A stretch of 64,000 nt of DNA from Pandoraea eparura (GTDB lineage Bacteria > Pseudomonadota > Gammaproteobacteria > Burkholderiales > Burkholderiaceae): positions 1 through 64,000 of the forward strand of contig NZ_CABPSH010000006.1 of NCBI RefSeq assembly GCF_902459725.1, written 5' to 3'. A model generated the notes under the pieces. The model saw only the letters and a program-made list of their open reading frames with translations, was not told the origin of the DNA and did no database searches. Shown piece after piece: positions 36,237-46,492 of the stretch; position 1 is the stretch's first letter; each line of letters opens with the position of its first letter. Made by a program: the position numbers and the translations under genes.

Positions 36237-37451
36237 ATGGAAACCGGACAACTGGTGTTCAGCACCTACGGCACACTTGTCTGCGCCACGTTGGTGTTGT
36301 TGCTTGGGCGCAAGCTGGTCGAATGGGTCGGGCCGCTGCGCACGTACAGCATTCCTGAACCCGTGGCGGCGGGCCTGCTGGTGGCGGTGGGCGCGTTGGC
36401 GCTGCGCCAGTTTGGGCAGGTTGAGCTGAAGTTCGACACGTCGTTCCAAACGCCGCTGATGCTCGCCTTTTTCGCGACGATCGGATTGTCGGCCAATCTG
36501 GCCAGCCTGAAGGCGGGTGGGCGTCGGCTGGTGTTGTTCCTTGGCGTGGTGGCGGGCATGCTGATCGTACAGAACGCGATCGGCGTGGGGCTTGCGTCCA
36601 TGATGGGGCTGGCGCCAGGCATCGGCCTGCTGGGCGGGTCGATTACGCTGGCGGGTGGACACGGCACAGGCGCGGCGTGGGGCGACACGCTGACTTCGCG
36701 CTACGGCGTGCAGTCGGCGCTGGAAATCGCGATGGCTTGCGCTACCTTCGGGCTGGTGTTTGGCGGGCTGCTGGGCGGGCCGGTCGCCCGTTATCTGGTG
36801 GGGCGTCTGGGCGCCAAAGTGCCGGGCGCCGCCGCGGCACAACAGACCACGCCGGAGGGCTTCGAGCAGCCTCACACGGTGCGGTTGATCACCGCGCAGG
36901 CGCTGATCGAAACCGTGGCGATGGTTGCCATCTGTTTGCTGGGCGGCGAGGTCATTGCGCGCTCGCTGGCGGGCACGGTGTTTGAATTGCCGACGTTCGT
37001 CTGTGTGTTGTTTACCGGCGTCGTTGTGCGCAACCTGCTGTCGCTCGTGGGCTACGAGGTGTTCGAGCGTTCGCTGTCGGTGTTGGGCAACGTGAGTCTG
37101 TCGCTCTTCCTGGCGATGGCGCTCATGACGCTGCGCCTGTGGGATCTCTCGACGCTGGCGTTGCCGATGATTGTGATTCTCGTCGTGCAGGCGGTGTCGA
37201 TGGCGGCCTATGCGATCTTCGTCACGTTCCGCGTCATGGGCCGCAACTATGATGCCGCCGTGCTTGCCGCGGGCCACTGCGGTTTCGGGCTGGGCGCGAC
37301 GCCGACGGCCATCGCCAACATGCAGGCAGTCACCGAGCGTTTCGGCCCGTCGCACATCGCGTTCCTGATCGTACCGATGGTGGGGGCGTTCTTCATCGAC
37401 ATCCTCAACGCGATCATCATCAAGGGGTTCATGTCGTTACCGTTGTTCTGA
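36237..37451 (+). CDS. gltS: Sodium/glutamate symporter
   Basis: A 404-residue inner-membrane ESS-family carrier importing glutamate with Na+. The two inverted halves are visible: an N-terminal half with GLLGGSITLAGGHGTGAAWG (near 137-156) and a C-terminal half with LAAGHCGFGLGATPTAIANMQAVTERFGPS (near 342-371). These are the paired re-entrant loops of the family. The ATG at 36237 is a better match to the family than a start 13 codons upstream. It stands as a single gene flanked by its own terminator. Confidence 0.94.
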   Translation: METGQLVFSTYGTLVCATLVLLLGRKLVEWVGPLRTYSIPEPVAAGLLVAVGALALRQFGQVELKFDTSFQTPLMLAFFATIGLSANLASLKAGGRRLVLFLGVVAGMLIVQNAIGVGLASMMGLAPGIGLLGGSITLAGGHGTGAAWGDTLTSRYGVQSALEIAMACATFGLVFGGLLGGPVARYLVGRLGAKVPGAAAAQQTTPEGFEQPHTVRLITAQALIETVAMVAICLLGGEVIARSLAGTVFELPTFVCVLFTGVVVRNLLSLVGYEVFERSLSVLGNVSLSLFLAMALMTLRLWDLSTLALPMIVILVVQAVSMAAYAIFVTFRVMGRNYDAAVLAAGHCGFGLGATPTAIANMQAVTERFGPSHIAFLIVPMVGAFFIDILNAIIIKGFMSLPLF

Positions 37452-37507
37452 GGTAAGGCATGTGATCCCCGCGCGCGATTCCCACATGGGGGAATCACGC
37501 GCCCATG

Positions 37508-37535
37508 AAAAATGCCACCCGACGGGTGGCATTTT
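37508..37535. terminator. Bidirectional terminator between gltS and argH
   Basis: AAAATGCCACCC and GGGTGGCATTTT flank a three-base loop (37509-37535). With A and T tracts on both sides it can serve gltS on the plus strand and argH on the minus strand. Confidence 0.92.
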
Positions 37536-37587
37536 CGTTGATGCCGGCAACGCCGAGCGACCTGGCCAATGCACCGGCCAGACGAGC

Positions 37588-38985
37588 TTACTTGGCGAGC
37601 TTGGCGCGCGCGGCCGCGATGGCGCGCTGCACTTGAGCGGGGGCAGTGCCGCCGATGTGGTTGCGGCTGGCGACCGAGCCTTCGAGCGTCAGGCAGTCGA
37701 AGACATCCTCGCCGACCAGCGGCGAGAACTTCTGCAGCTCGGCGAGCGACAGGTCGGCCAGATCGATGTCGCGATCCGAGCAGATCTTCACGGCATGCGC
37801 GACGATTTCATGGGCGTCGCGGAACGGCAGGCCCTTCTTGACGAGGTAGTCGGCCAGATCGGTGGCCGTCGAGAAGCCTTGAAGCGCGGCGTTGCGCATA
37901 TTGGCTTCGCGCACCTTGATGCCCGGCACCATGTCCGCGAAGATGCGCAGCGTGTCGATCACGGTGTCGACCGTGTCGAACAGCGGTTCCTTGTCTTCCT
38001 GGTTGTCCTTGTTGTAGGCGAGCGGCTGGCCCTTCATCAGCGTGAGCAGCGCGATCAGGTGGCCGTTGACGCGACCGGTCTTGCCGCGCGCGAGTTCGGG
38101 CACGTCCGGGTTCTTCTTCTGCGGCATGATCGAGCTGCCGGTGCAGAAGCGGTCGGCCAGATCGATGAAGCCGACGCGCGGGCTCATCCACAGCACCAGT
38201 TCTTCCGAGAAGCGCGAGACGTGCGTCATCACGAGCGCGGCGGCCGCCGTGAATTCAATGGCGAAGTCGCGGTCCGACACGGCGTCGAGCGAGTTCGCGC
38301 AGACATCTTCGAAGCCGAGCGTTGCCGCGACACGTTCACGGTCGATCGGATAGCTCGTGCCGGCGAGCGCCGCGGCGCCCAACGGCAGGCGGTTTACGCG
38401 GCGGCGCAGGTCGAGCATGCGCTCCGCGTCGCGGCTGAACATCTCGAAGTACGCCAGCAGGTGATGACCGAACGTGACCGGCTGCGCGACCTGCAAGTGC
38501 GTGAAGCCGGGCAGGATCGTGGCGCTGTGCTGATCGGCCAGATCGAGCAGTGCGCGGCGCAGGTCGCCGAGGTGATTGCCGATGCGGTCGATTTCGCTGC
38601 GCAGCCAAAGGCGGATGTCGGTCGCGACCTGATCGTTGCGCGAGCGGCCGGTGTGCAGACGCTTGCCGGCGTCGCCGATGAGGGCGGTCAGGCGCGCTTC
38701 GATGTTCAGGTGAACGTCTTCGAGATCCAGTTGCCACTCGAACTCGCCGCGCTCGATTTCGCCGCGAATCTGCGTCATGCCGCGCTGGATGTCGGCCAGA
38801 TCCTGGGCGCTGATGATGCCTTGCGCCGCCAGCATGTCGGCGTGCGCGAGCGACCCTTCGATGTCGAACAGGGCAAGGCGCTTGTCGAAGAAGACCGACG
38901 CCGTATAGCGCTTGACGAGTTCGGAAACGGGTTCGGAAAAGCGGGCCGACCAGGCTTCGCCTTTCTTGTGGAGTTGGGAGGTCAT
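37588..38985 (-). CDS. argH: Argininosuccinate lyase
   Basis: Cleaves argininosuccinate to arginine and fumarate, the last step of arginine synthesis. The 465-residue protein belongs to the fumarase/aspartase superfamily. The signature [12 protein letters not shown] (near 282-293) carries the catalytic Ser loop. Further blocks are [19 protein letters not shown] (near 110-128) and [22 protein letters not shown] (near 152-173). The ATG at 38985 has GGGAGG just upstream. A 77-codon in-frame extension is not part of the family. Confidence 0.96.
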   Translation of the reverse strand: MTSQLHKKGEAWSARFSEPVSELVKRYTASVFFDKRLALFDIEGSLAHADMLAAQGIISAQDLADIQRGMTQIRGEIERGEFEWQLDLEDVHLNIEARLTALIGDAGKRLHTGRSRNDQVATDIRLWLRSEIDRIGNHLGDLRRALLDLADQHSATILPGFTHLQVAQPVTFGHHLLAYFEMFSRDAERMLDLRRRVNRLPLGAAALAGTSYPIDRERVAATLGFEDVCANSLDAVSDRDFAIEFTAAAALVMTHVSRFSEELVLWMSPRVGFIDLADRFCTGSSIMPQKKNPDVPELARGKTGRVNGHLIALLTLMKGQPLAYNKDNQEDKEPLFDTVDTVIDTLRIFADMVPGIKVREANMRNAALQGFSTATDLADYLVKKGLPFRDAHEIVAHAVKICSDRDIDLADLSLAELQKFSPLVGEDVFDCLTLEGSVASRNHIGGTAPAQVQRAIAAARAKLAK

Positions 38986-39121
38986 TGTCGTAGCTTGGCT
39001 AATCGAGGCCCATCGGGGGCGGAGGGATGCGGACCGTGGCGGAGCACGGCAAACCGCGATTATACAACCCCGCCGCGCGCCCATCGACTCGTCCGCCGGC
39101 TGAGCCAAGGCGCCTGAGCCA

Positions 39122-39260
39122 GCGCAGCATCGACACCGCTCAGGGCAGGGGCCTCGGTCAGCACAGCATCGAGAGCGGCCGGGCCAGCGTGTGTCGGTCA
39201 GTATGGCGTCGAGCACGGCCGGGGCAGGGCGTGTCGGTCAGTGCACCATCGACAGCGTCC
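39122..39260. repeat. 40-bp degenerate tandem repeat over the chorismate mutase 3' end
   Basis: Three 40-bp units (39122-39161, 39162-39201, 39202-39241), each ending CGGTCAG, are followed by a partial unit to 39260. Each carries a core like CATCGA(C/G)...GG. The partial unit and the end of unit three contain the last codons and stop of the minus-strand chorismate mutase gene. The array therefore looks like tandem duplication of that gene's 3' end into the spacer. Confidence 0.8.
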
Positions 39261-40086
39261 AGATGCGGGGCGGCGCGGACAGGCATAGGCCCGAGGTCGC
39301 CTCGTCGAACGCCGCGCGCTGCAGGGCTTCGAGCTTCGCCGCCTTGGCGATGCGCTCACGCGCCTGATGAATGCGCGCCATGCGCGACGGATCGTCGGGC
39401 AACGCGCACAGGCGTCCGAGATCGTGCATCAGCGAGGCGCCAAGCCGATCGAGCGCCGGGCGCAAACGCGTGGCCAGATCGACCGGCTCTCCGGGCGCGC
39501 TGCCTTCGCGCTTCCAGCGGGCCAGCAAGGCCGTCTGCACCAGCTTGCCTGCCTCGATCTGCAGACGGAAGAACGTGCGCGCCTGCGCGGGCGTCAGGCC
39601 GTATTGCGCTGCCCGATCCCCCATGCTGTCCAGCAACGCCTGTTCGCGCGGCGTGTCCTGCACCGGCTTGCCCGATGCGTATTTGGTCCGCGCAACCGCT
39701 TCGCTGATCGCCAACCGCTCCAAAATGCCCCGCATCAATGGGTCGAGCACCGGATCCACGATCGGCGGCGGTGCGGGCGACTTGGGGGCGTCTGCGGGCG
39801 ACGTCGCCAGCGTTTGCGAGACGAGGCGCACAGCCAGGCCGCGCACCCCGTGCGGCGCGGCGGCGAGCGCATGCGTAACAGGCAGGGGCGAAGAGGACAA
39901 GGTCGAAGAGGACGAGGTCGAAGAGGATGAGGAAAGCGCGGTGTTCGCGTCGTACGCCGACATCCCTGCAGCGGGGCCCGCTTGCGCGCCTGCGCAGATC
40001 AGGCCCAGCGCCGTGGCTGCGAGGCGCGTGGCGAGCCGTCGCGCACGCGTGACGCGCGTGGACAGTGCGTTGGAATGGAATTGCAT
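39238..40086 (-). CDS. Secreted chorismate mutase, AroQ (gamma-type)
   Basis: A 282-residue exported protein converting chorismate to prephenate in the periplasm. The signal peptide (RLAATALGLICAGAQA, about residues 21-36) is followed by a Ser-rich linker (SSSSSTSSSSTLSSS). The AroQ helical domain starts near residue 105: LDPLMRGILERLAISEAVARTKYASGKPVQDTPREQALLDSMGDRAAQYGLTPAQARTFFRLQIEAGKLVQ. The Arg and Lys of RLAISEAVARTKYASGKPVQD are at catalytic positions of AroQ. The linker and the low-complexity N-terminal part are unusual in length. Exported chorismate mutases of unclear physiological role are known in several proteobacteria. Confidence 0.85.
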   Translation of the reverse strand: MQFHSNALSTRVTRARRLATRLAATALGLICAGAQAGPAAGMSAYDANTALSSSSSTSSSSTLSSSPLPVTHALAAAPHGVRGLAVRLVSQTLATSPADAPKSPAPPPIVDPVLDPLMRGILERLAISEAVARTKYASGKPVQDTPREQALLDSMGDRAAQYGLTPAQARTFFRLQIEAGKLVQTALLARWKREGSAPGEPVDLATRLRPALDRLGASLMHDLGRLCALPDDPSRMARIHQARERIAKAAKLEALQRAAFDEATSGLCLSAPPRIWTLSMVH

Positions 40087-40225
40087 GATGGATAGGCCCC
40101 CCGGCAGCCATCGAATCGAACCCCCGAAATATACCGTTCTATCGGTCCTCTGTCGTTGGGGAGATTCTCAAGCGAAGCACCGCTCGGCCACCGCGACGTT
40201 GCTGGCCCAGCCGGCACTGCGCGCC

Positions 40226-40257
40226 GACCCCGCGCACTGCGGAGCCGGCGCGGGGTC
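40226..40257 (-). terminator. Hairpin after ppc, no T tract
   Basis: GACCCCGCGC (40226-40235) pairs with GCGCGGGGTC (40248-40257) 14 bases past the ppc stop. There is no T run, so termination efficiency is uncertain. Confidence 0.45.
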
Positions 40258-40271
40258 AGGCGTTGCGAGCG

Positions 40272-43247
40272 TCAGCCCGTGTTGCGCAGACCGGCGGCAA
40301 TACCGTTGATGGACAGGTGGATGCCACGTCGGGCGCGCTCGTCCGATTCCCCTGCACGATGCCGCCGCAACAACTCGACCTGCAAGTGGTTGAGCGGATC
40401 GAGGTACGGGAAGCGGTTCTTGATCGAGCGGGCGAGCAGCGGGTTGTCCGCCAGCCGTTCCTCGTGACCCGTGATGAGCGCGAGCGCCTGCGACGTGCTC
40501 TGCCATTCGGCGACGATGCGATTGAACACGCGCTTGCGCAGCTTCTCATCCGGCACCAGTTCGGCATAGCGCGATGCCACGGCCAGATCGGTCTTGGCGA
40601 GCACCATGTCCATGTTCGACAGCAGCGTCGCGAAGAACGGCCAGCGCTTGACCATCTGACGCAACGTATCGAGACGCTTTTCCCGGCCCTCCACGTCGGC
40701 CTTCGCTGCCTTCCCGGTATTGCCTGCCCCGCCGTCGAGGAACGCCTGCACGGCGCTGCCGAAGCCGTACCAGCCCGTGATCAGCAGACGGCATTGCCCC
40801 CACGAGAAGCCCCATGGAATCGCGCGCAGATCTTCGATGCGACGGTGCTTCGGATCCGAGAACTTGCGCGAGGCGGGGCGCGAGCCGATGTTCAGCTCTG
40901 CAATTTCCGAGATCGGGGTGGCCGAGAAGAAGTAGTCGGTGAAGCCCGGCGTCTCGTAGACGAGATCGCGATACGCGGCGAACGCCGTGTCCGAGAGCAT
41001 CTGCATGACCTGCTCGTAGGCGGCCAGACGCGGCGGCTGGTTGCGGCTCGGCAGCAGCGTGGCTTCGAGCGTGGCCGCCACGATGGTCTCCAGGTTGCGC
41101 CGCCCGATCTCCGGGTTGGCGAACTTGCTCGCGATGATCTCGCCTTGCTCGGTCAGGCGAATCTGCCCGTTCACCGTGCCCGGCGGCTGCGACAGGATGG
41201 CCCGGTAGGTCGGGCCGCCGCCACGCCCCACGGTACCGCCGCGGCCGTGGAACAGGCGCAGGCGAATGCCTTTCTCCTCGAACAGATGCACCAGCGCGAG
41301 TTCGGCCTTGTACAGCTCCCAGTTCGACGTGAGGAAGCCGCCATCCTTGTTGCTGTCGGAGTAGCCGAGCATGACTTCCTGCTCGCCGCCTTGCGCCGTT
41401 ACTACCTCGGACATGCCTGGGATATCGAAGAACGCGCGCATGATGACCGGCGCGTTGCGCAAGTCGGCAATCGTCTCGAACAGCGGGATGACCATCGCGC
41501 CGACCTTGGGCTCGAGGCCCTTCGTGCCGGGGCCGCCAAGCGCGCCCTGGAAGAGCCCCGTCTCCTTTTGCAGCAGCATCACTTCCACCAGATCGCTCAC
41601 GGTTTCCGTATGCGAAATGATGTAGTTGCGCACCGCGCGCGGCCCGAAGCGGGCGCGGATGTCGCGCGCCGCGGCAAACACCGCCAACTCGTCGCGCGTG
41701 CGCTGCGAGTAGTCGAGATAGGGCGAGAACAGCGGGCGCGGCTCGCGCAGTTCGCGCAGCAGCAGAGCGAGCTTCTGGTCTTCGTCGAGCTTCGCGTAGT
41801 TCGCTTCGATGCCCGCTTTGGCGAACAGCTCGGCGATGACGGCTTCGTGAATGTCCGAACTCTGGCGCAGGTCGATGCTGGCCAGATGGAAGCCGAACAC
41901 TTCTGCGGCGCGCACAAGCGGTCCGAGGCGCTGCGCGACCAGAGCGCCGCCATGATGCGCCATGAGCGAGGCCACGACCGTATTCAGATCGGAGATGAAC
42001 TCGCTCGCATCGAGATACGGGTTGGCCTGGCCGACCGCACCGCGATGCGGCACGTGGCCGACCCACTCGCGCGCCGTGGCGGCCAGACGCGCGTACACGC
42101 CGATGAGGGCACGTCGATAGGGCTCGTCGGTGCGGTGCGGCGAATCGTCGGGCGAGCGGCGCGCGAGGGTGAGCAGCGCGTCGCTGGAGCCGGCGAGCAG
42201 TTGCGAGACGGACAACTCCGCGCCCAGCAAGTGCACCTCTTCGAGGTAGTGCGCGAAGATCTCGGTAGCCTGGCGCGTGATCGCCAGCTGCAGCGTCTGC
42301 GCCGTGACGTTCGGGTTGCCGTCGCGATCGCCGCCGATCCAACTGCCCATCTGCAGGAAGCGGCCGAGGCCTTCGGCGCGCACGGCGGGCACGGCGTCGT
42401 GCAGCTCGGCGCTCACGTCGTCGTAAAGCGCGGGAATCTCGGAGAGGAACGTACTGCGGTAATACGACAGCGCGTTCTCGATTTCGTCGGCCACCGTCAG
42501 GCGCGAGCTGCGCAGCATGCGCGTCTGCCAGAGCGTGGTGACGTAGGCGCGCATCGATTCGGTGTTACGCGACGCCTCACGCTCGGTGAGGGCGTCGTCG
42601 CGATGGGCGAGCAGACGGGCGATTTCGCGCTCGGCGTCGAGAATGCTCTTGCGCTGGACTTCGGTCGGGTGGGCGGTGAGCACCGGCACGATGAGCGCGC
42701 TTGCGAAGAACGCCTGGAGCGTGGCGGGATCGGCGAGGCCGGCGTCTTTCAGGCTTTGCAGCGCCGCGCGCAGGCTGCCCGGCTGGGCGCGACTGCCCGC
42801 GAGCGCGTGCACGCGGCGGCGCCGGTTGTGGTGGCGGTCCTCGGCGATATTGGCCAGGTGCGAGAAGTAGCTGAACGCGCGCACGACCTGGATGGCTTGC
42901 TCGTTGGTCAGGCCGTTGAGCAGGCTGTTGAGCGCCTTTGCGGCGCTGCGGTCGCCTTCGCGGTGAAAGCGCACGGCATTCTGGCGGATCGTCTCGACCA
43001 GATCAAAGGCATCGCTGCCTTGCTGCTCGCGCAGCACGTCGCCCAACAGGCGGCCAAGGAAGCGGATGTCCTCGCGCAGCGGGGCGTCCTTGTCTTCACG
43101 CGAGCGGCGGGCCTTGGCCTTGGCCGGCCCATCCGACGCCGGGCCGGAAGTGGATGGGACCGCGGTTGCTGCCTTTGCGGGGGAAGTCTTGCCGACCGAC
43201 TTGGCGAGGCCCTCTTGCGGGGCTTTTACCTTTGCGCTGCTCTTCAT
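40272..43247 (-). CDS. ppc: Phosphoenolpyruvate carboxylase
   Basis: Carboxylates PEP to oxaloacetate, an anaplerotic step. The 991-residue protein has [16 protein letters not shown] with the catalytic His (near 185-200), the glycine-rich [27 protein letters not shown] (near 660-690), and the C-terminal [13 protein letters not shown]-type ending that completes the active site. A disordered, Lys/Ala-rich N-terminal tail of about 50 residues ([31 protein letters not shown]) makes it longer than the E. coli enzyme (883). It is divergent from hemC across 79 bases. Confidence 0.96.
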   Translation of the reverse strand: MKSSAKVKAPQEGLAKSVGKTSPAKAATAVPSTSGPASDGPAKAKARRSREDKDAPLREDIRFLGRLLGDVLREQQGSDAFDLVETIRQNAVRFHREGDRSAAKALNSLLNGLTNEQAIQVVRAFSYFSHLANIAEDRHHNRRRRVHALAGSRAQPGSLRAALQSLKDAGLADPATLQAFFASALIVPVLTAHPTEVQRKSILDAEREIARLLAHRDDALTEREASRNTESMRAYVTTLWQTRMLRSSRLTVADEIENALSYYRSTFLSEIPALYDDVSAELHDAVPAVRAEGLGRFLQMGSWIGGDRDGNPNVTAQTLQLAITRQATEIFAHYLEEVHLLGAELSVSQLLAGSSDALLTLARRSPDDSPHRTDEPYRRALIGVYARLAATAREWVGHVPHRGAVGQANPYLDASEFISDLNTVVASLMAHHGGALVAQRLGPLVRAAEVFGFHLASIDLRQSSDIHEAVIAELFAKAGIEANYAKLDEDQKLALLLRELREPRPLFSPYLDYSQRTRDELAVFAAARDIRARFGPRAVRNYIISHTETVSDLVEVMLLQKETGLFQGALGGPGTKGLEPKVGAMVIPLFETIADLRNAPVIMRAFFDIPGMSEVVTAQGGEQEVMLGYSDSNKDGGFLTSNWELYKAELALVHLFEEKGIRLRLFHGRGGTVGRGGGPTYRAILSQPPGTVNGQIRLTEQGEIIASKFANPEIGRRNLETIVAATLEATLLPSRNQPPRLAAYEQVMQMLSDTAFAAYRDLVYETPGFTDYFFSATPISEIAELNIGSRPASRKFSDPKHRRIEDLRAIPWGFSWGQCRLLITGWYGFGSAVQAFLDGGAGNTGKAAKADVEGREKRLDTLRQMVKRWPFFATLLSNMDMVLAKTDLAVASRYAELVPDEKLRKRVFNRIVAEWQSTSQALALITGHEERLADNPLLARSIKNRFPYLDPLNHLQVELLRRHRAGESDERARRGIHLSINGIAAGLRNTG

Positions 43248-43326
43248 GTCGCTCCTCTCACGACCCGCCGTTCGGGCCGGTCAAGCGTGTTACCATTTTT
43301 TCTTTTGGTCTTCACGCGGTTGCTGA

Positions 43327-44295
43327 ATGAACTTCGCTGCTCCTGAAACCCTGGTGATCGCGTCGCGCGAGAGCCGGCTCGCCATGTGGCAAGCCGAACA
43401 CGTGCGTGACGCGCTGCACAAATTATATCCGCAGTGTCGCGTGAGTATTCTCGGAATGACCACTCGCGGTGACCAAATTCTCGATCGCTCGCTCGCAAAG
43501 GTCGGCGGCAAGGGGCTTTTCGTCAAGGAACTCGAACTTGCTCTGGCCGACGGACGCGCCGATCTCGCGGTCCATTCGCTCAAGGATGTGCCGATGCAAC
43601 TGCCGGACGGTTTCACGCTGGCCGCCGTGCTCGAGCGCGAAGATCCGTGCGACGCCTTCGTGAGCAACGACTACGCCAGTCTCGATGCGCTGCCCGCCGG
43701 GGCGGTGGTCGGCACGTCGAGCCTGCGCCGTGAAGTGAGTCTTCGCGCCCGGTATCCGCATCTGAAAGTGGCGCCGCTGCGGGGCAATCTCGATACGCGT
43801 CTTGGCAAGCTCGACCGAGGCGATTTCGCCGCGATCATTCTCGCGGCGGCCGGTCTCAAACGTCTGGGGCTGGGCGCTCGCATTCGTGCCACGCTCGTGC
43901 CGGAGGTGAGTCTGCCGGCCGCCGGACAGGGTGCGCTGGGCATCGAAGTGCGCGCCGGACGTCCCGAAATCCTGCAATGGCTCGCCGGATTGCACGATGC
44001 TCGCACCACGCTGGCCGTCAGCGCCGAGCGCGCCGTATCGCGCGCACTGGGCGGCTCGTGCCAGGTACCGCTGGGCGCGTTTGCCGAATTCACACCGCAG
44101 GGTGAGCTGACGCTGCGCGCTTTCATCGCGTCGACGGACGGCGCCACCGTGCTCCGCGCGCAGGGCGCGGCCGGTGTCGCCCAAGGCGATGTGGCCGGCG
44201 CCGAGGCATTGGGGCAGCGCGTGGCGCAGGATCTGATCGATGCAGGGGGCTTGGCGCTGGTGCCGCCGCCCGAGCCCAAGGACCCCTCCGTTTGA
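43327..44295 (+). CDS. hemC: Porphobilinogen deaminase (hydroxymethylbilane synthase)
   Basis: Polymerises four porphobilinogens to hydroxymethylbilane. The 322-residue protein has [48 protein letters not shown] (dipyrromethane and substrate-binding regions), and GGSCQVPLG with Cys245, the attachment site of the dipyrromethane cofactor. It is the first gene of hemC-hemD-hemX-hemY; its TGA overlaps the hemD start. Confidence 0.96.
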   Translation: MNFAAPETLVIASRESRLAMWQAEHVRDALHKLYPQCRVSILGMTTRGDQILDRSLAKVGGKGLFVKELELALADGRADLAVHSLKDVPMQLPDGFTLAAVLEREDPCDAFVSNDYASLDALPAGAVVGTSSLRREVSLRARYPHLKVAPLRGNLDTRLGKLDRGDFAAIILAAAGLKRLGLGARIRATLVPEVSLPAAGQGALGIEVRAGRPEILQWLAGLHDARTTLAVSAERAVSRALGGSCQVPLGAFAEFTPQGELTLRAFIASTDGATVLRAQGAAGVAQGDVAGAEALGQRVAQDLIDAGGLALVPPPEPKDPSV

Positions 44296-45329
44296 GCCCG
44301 CGCGCGCCGGACTGGCCGCCCGCCGCCGGTGTCGCACCGGCGCACGCTGGCGGTCGTCTTGCCGCCGGGGCGGTGTCGCCGTGCGCCATCCTGACGCGCC
44401 CTGACGGGCAAGCGCATGGGCTTGCCGGCGCGTTGCACGCCGAAGGCATCGACACGCTCGCGTTCCCGTTGCTGCACATTGCCGCACAGACCGACGCCGA
44501 CACGTTGACGGCGCTGGATCGCGCATTGCGCTCGCTGGCGTCCTATGCGCTCGCGGTATTCGTCTCGCCCAATGCCGTGACGCATGGATTGGCGCGACTG
44601 GTGCATCTGCAATCGCTCGATCCTCGAACGACTTCCGGCCGCGCTGCCGCCGCCGCTCGTGACGCTGCCGCCGGTGCCGGTGGACATACCGGTGATCGCG
44701 CTGGCGATTTATGGCCCGAGGCGTTGACGGTGGCCGTGGTCGGCCCGGGCAGTGCGCAGGCGCTGGCCGATGCGGGCATTGCCGCGCCTCGGCACCGGGT
44801 GATCGTGCCGCCGGGCGGTCCGGCGGCGCGGTTCGACTCGGAAGCGCTGCTCGCGCAACTCGACCTCACCTCGCTGGCGGGACGTCGCGTGCTGCTCGTG
44901 CGAGGCGACGGCGGCCGCGAATTGCTGGCCGACACCCTGCGCGCCAGTGGCGCGCAGGTGGACCTCGTGAGCGCGTACACGCGCCGCGCCCCCGCACCGG
45001 ACGCCGCCGCATGGGCCGCGCTGGAGGCCCGGCTGGCCTCGCCCGAGCGCTGCGCGTGGGTGCTGACCAGCTCCGAGGCCGTGCGTCATCTGGCCACGCT
45101 GCTCGCTGCGCGCTACGGCACGCGCGATGGCATTCACACGCCCGGCACCCCGCAAGTGCTGGCAAAAATCCTTGCCGCCCCGTGCTTTACGTCGCATGCG
45201 CGCATCGCAGATGCCGCGCGGGCAGCGGGGTTTGATAGGATTACGCAATGCGCGCCCGGCGACGAGAACTTGTTGGCGGCACTCAAAACATGGGCGGATC
45301 CCATTCAAGTCAAGCATGACGACAGATAA
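44292..45329 (+). CDS. hemD: Uroporphyrinogen-III synthase
   Basis: Cyclises hydroxymethylbilane with inversion of ring D. The 345-residue protein shows the diverged HemD pattern: [32 protein letters not shown] near the N-terminus, [55 protein letters not shown], and [17 protein letters not shown] Gly/Ala-rich insertion ([24 protein letters not shown]) lies mid-protein. The TTG start at 44292 overlaps the hemC stop (TTGA) and leaves a Pro-rich N-terminal tail of about 30 residues. The position between hemC and hemX supports the call. Confidence 0.9.
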   Translation: MSPRAPDWPPAAGVAPAHAGGRLAAGAVSPCAILTRPDGQAHGLAGALHAEGIDTLAFPLLHIAAQTDADTLTALDRALRSLASYALAVFVSPNAVTHGLARLVHLQSLDPRTTSGRAAAAARDAAAGAGGHTGDRAGDLWPEALTVAVVGPGSAQALADAGIAAPRHRVIVPPGGPAARFDSEALLAQLDLTSLAGRRVLLVRGDGGRELLADTLRASGAQVDLVSAYTRRAPAPDAAAWAALEARLASPERCAWVLTSSEAVRHLATLLAARYGTRDGIHTPGTPQVLAKILAAPCFTSHARIADAARAAGFDRITQCAPGDENLLAALKTWADPIQVKHDDR

Positions 45330-46482
45330 TCGCGTTCCCGAGTCTTCCCAGAACCCGTCGGCGTCGAGCGGCCCGGCGGTGTCGAATTCCACCACGGCTG
45401 GCGGCGCCGCCTACGGCACGGCGGGCAGTCCGCCGGCCTGGCAACCGCCCGAGCCACCACAGCGGCGTCGAGGGTCGGGGGCTGCGCTGCCCTGGCTACT
45501 CTTCGTGCTCGTGTCGGCCGGCGCCGGCATCGGCGGCTGGTCGCTTAACCAGAAGCTCGACCGCGTGCAGCAGGAATTGGCGCGTCGTCAGCAGGCGGGC
45601 GATGCGCAGGTCATGCAGGCGCAGGTGCGAACCGCGCAGGCACTCGACAACCAGCACGATCTGCAAAACCGGCTCACGGCGCTGGAAGGGCGTGTGTCCG
45701 ATTCGCGCAGCCAGCAGGCCGCGCTCGAACAGCTCTATCAGGATCTCGCGCACAACCGCGACGAATGGGTGCTCGCCGAGACGGAGCAGATCGTCATGAG
45801 TGCCAATCAACAATTGCAGCTCACCGGCAACGTACGTGGCGCGCTGATTGCGCTGGAAGGCGCGGATGCACGCTTGGCGCGCTCCGGCGCACCGCAGCTC
45901 GCGGGGGTGCGGGATGCGCTGAAGAAGGACATCGACCGGCTCAAGGCCGTGCCGGCGGCCGATCTGCCGCAACTGACCGGCAAGCTCGATCAGGCGATCG
46001 CCATGGTCGACACGTTGCCGCTGCAGGCCGAGGAGCAGCGTGCCGAGTCGGCCGTGGGCGCAGCGGGTAGCGCAGGCGGCGCGAGCGGGGCGAGCGAAGC
46101 GGGCTGGATCGCGACGTGGCACCGTTTGTCCGCCGAGATGCTCGGCAGCCTCAAGCAACTGGTGCAGGTCCGCCGGCTGGACGATCCTGACGTCATGCTC
46201 GTGGCACCGGAGCAAGGCGCGTTCCTGCGGGCGAATCTGAAGCTGCGCCTGCTCAATGCGCGTCTGGCGCTGCTTGCGCGCAACGCGTCTGCCGTGCATA
46301 GCGACGTGGTGGTGGCGCAGGCCGCACTCGACAAATATTTCGACGCCAAGTCGCGCCGCATTGCCGCGGTGAAGACGTTGCTCGACCAGGTCGACGCGGG
46401 TTCGCGCACGATCGAACTGCCGACCCTTGACGCCAGCCTGACCGCCATCGGTCAGGTCAAGGACGTCAAGGACAAGCCGTAA
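45316..46482 (+). CDS. hemX: HemX-like membrane protein
   Basis: A 388-residue single-span membrane protein: a Pro/Ser/Gly-rich cytoplasmic tail, one helix (ALPWLLFVLVSAGAGIGGWSL, about residues 58-78), then a periplasmic coiled coil (LDRVQQELARRQQAGDAQVMQAQVRTAQALDNQHDLQNRLTALEGRV). It matches the HemX family often fused or adjacent to uroporphyrinogen-III methyltransferase. Here no methyltransferase domain is present. Its exact function in heme synthesis is unsettled. It overlaps hemD by 14 bases. Confidence 0.88.
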   Translation: MTTDNRVPESSQNPSASSGPAVSNSTTAGGAAYGTAGSPPAWQPPEPPQRRRGSGAALPWLLFVLVSAGAGIGGWSLNQKLDRVQQELARRQQAGDAQVMQAQVRTAQALDNQHDLQNRLTALEGRVSDSRSQQAALEQLYQDLAHNRDEWVLAETEQIVMSANQQLQLTGNVRGALIALEGADARLARSGAPQLAGVRDALKKDIDRLKAVPAADLPQLTGKLDQAIAMVDTLPLQAEEQRAESAVGAAGSAGGASGASEAGWIATWHRLSAEMLGSLKQLVQVRRLDDPDVMLVAPEQGAFLRANLKLRLLNARLALLARNASAVHSDVVVAQAALDKYFDAKSRRIAAVKTLLDQVDAGSRTIELPTLDASLTAIGQVKDVKDKP

Positions 46483-46492
46483 GGAGCCGGGC

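Noticed and set aside
40263-43346. Open frame of about 1000 codons opposite ppc
   Set aside because: It is antisense to a clear PEP carboxylase and has shadow composition (Arg, Gln, His rich).
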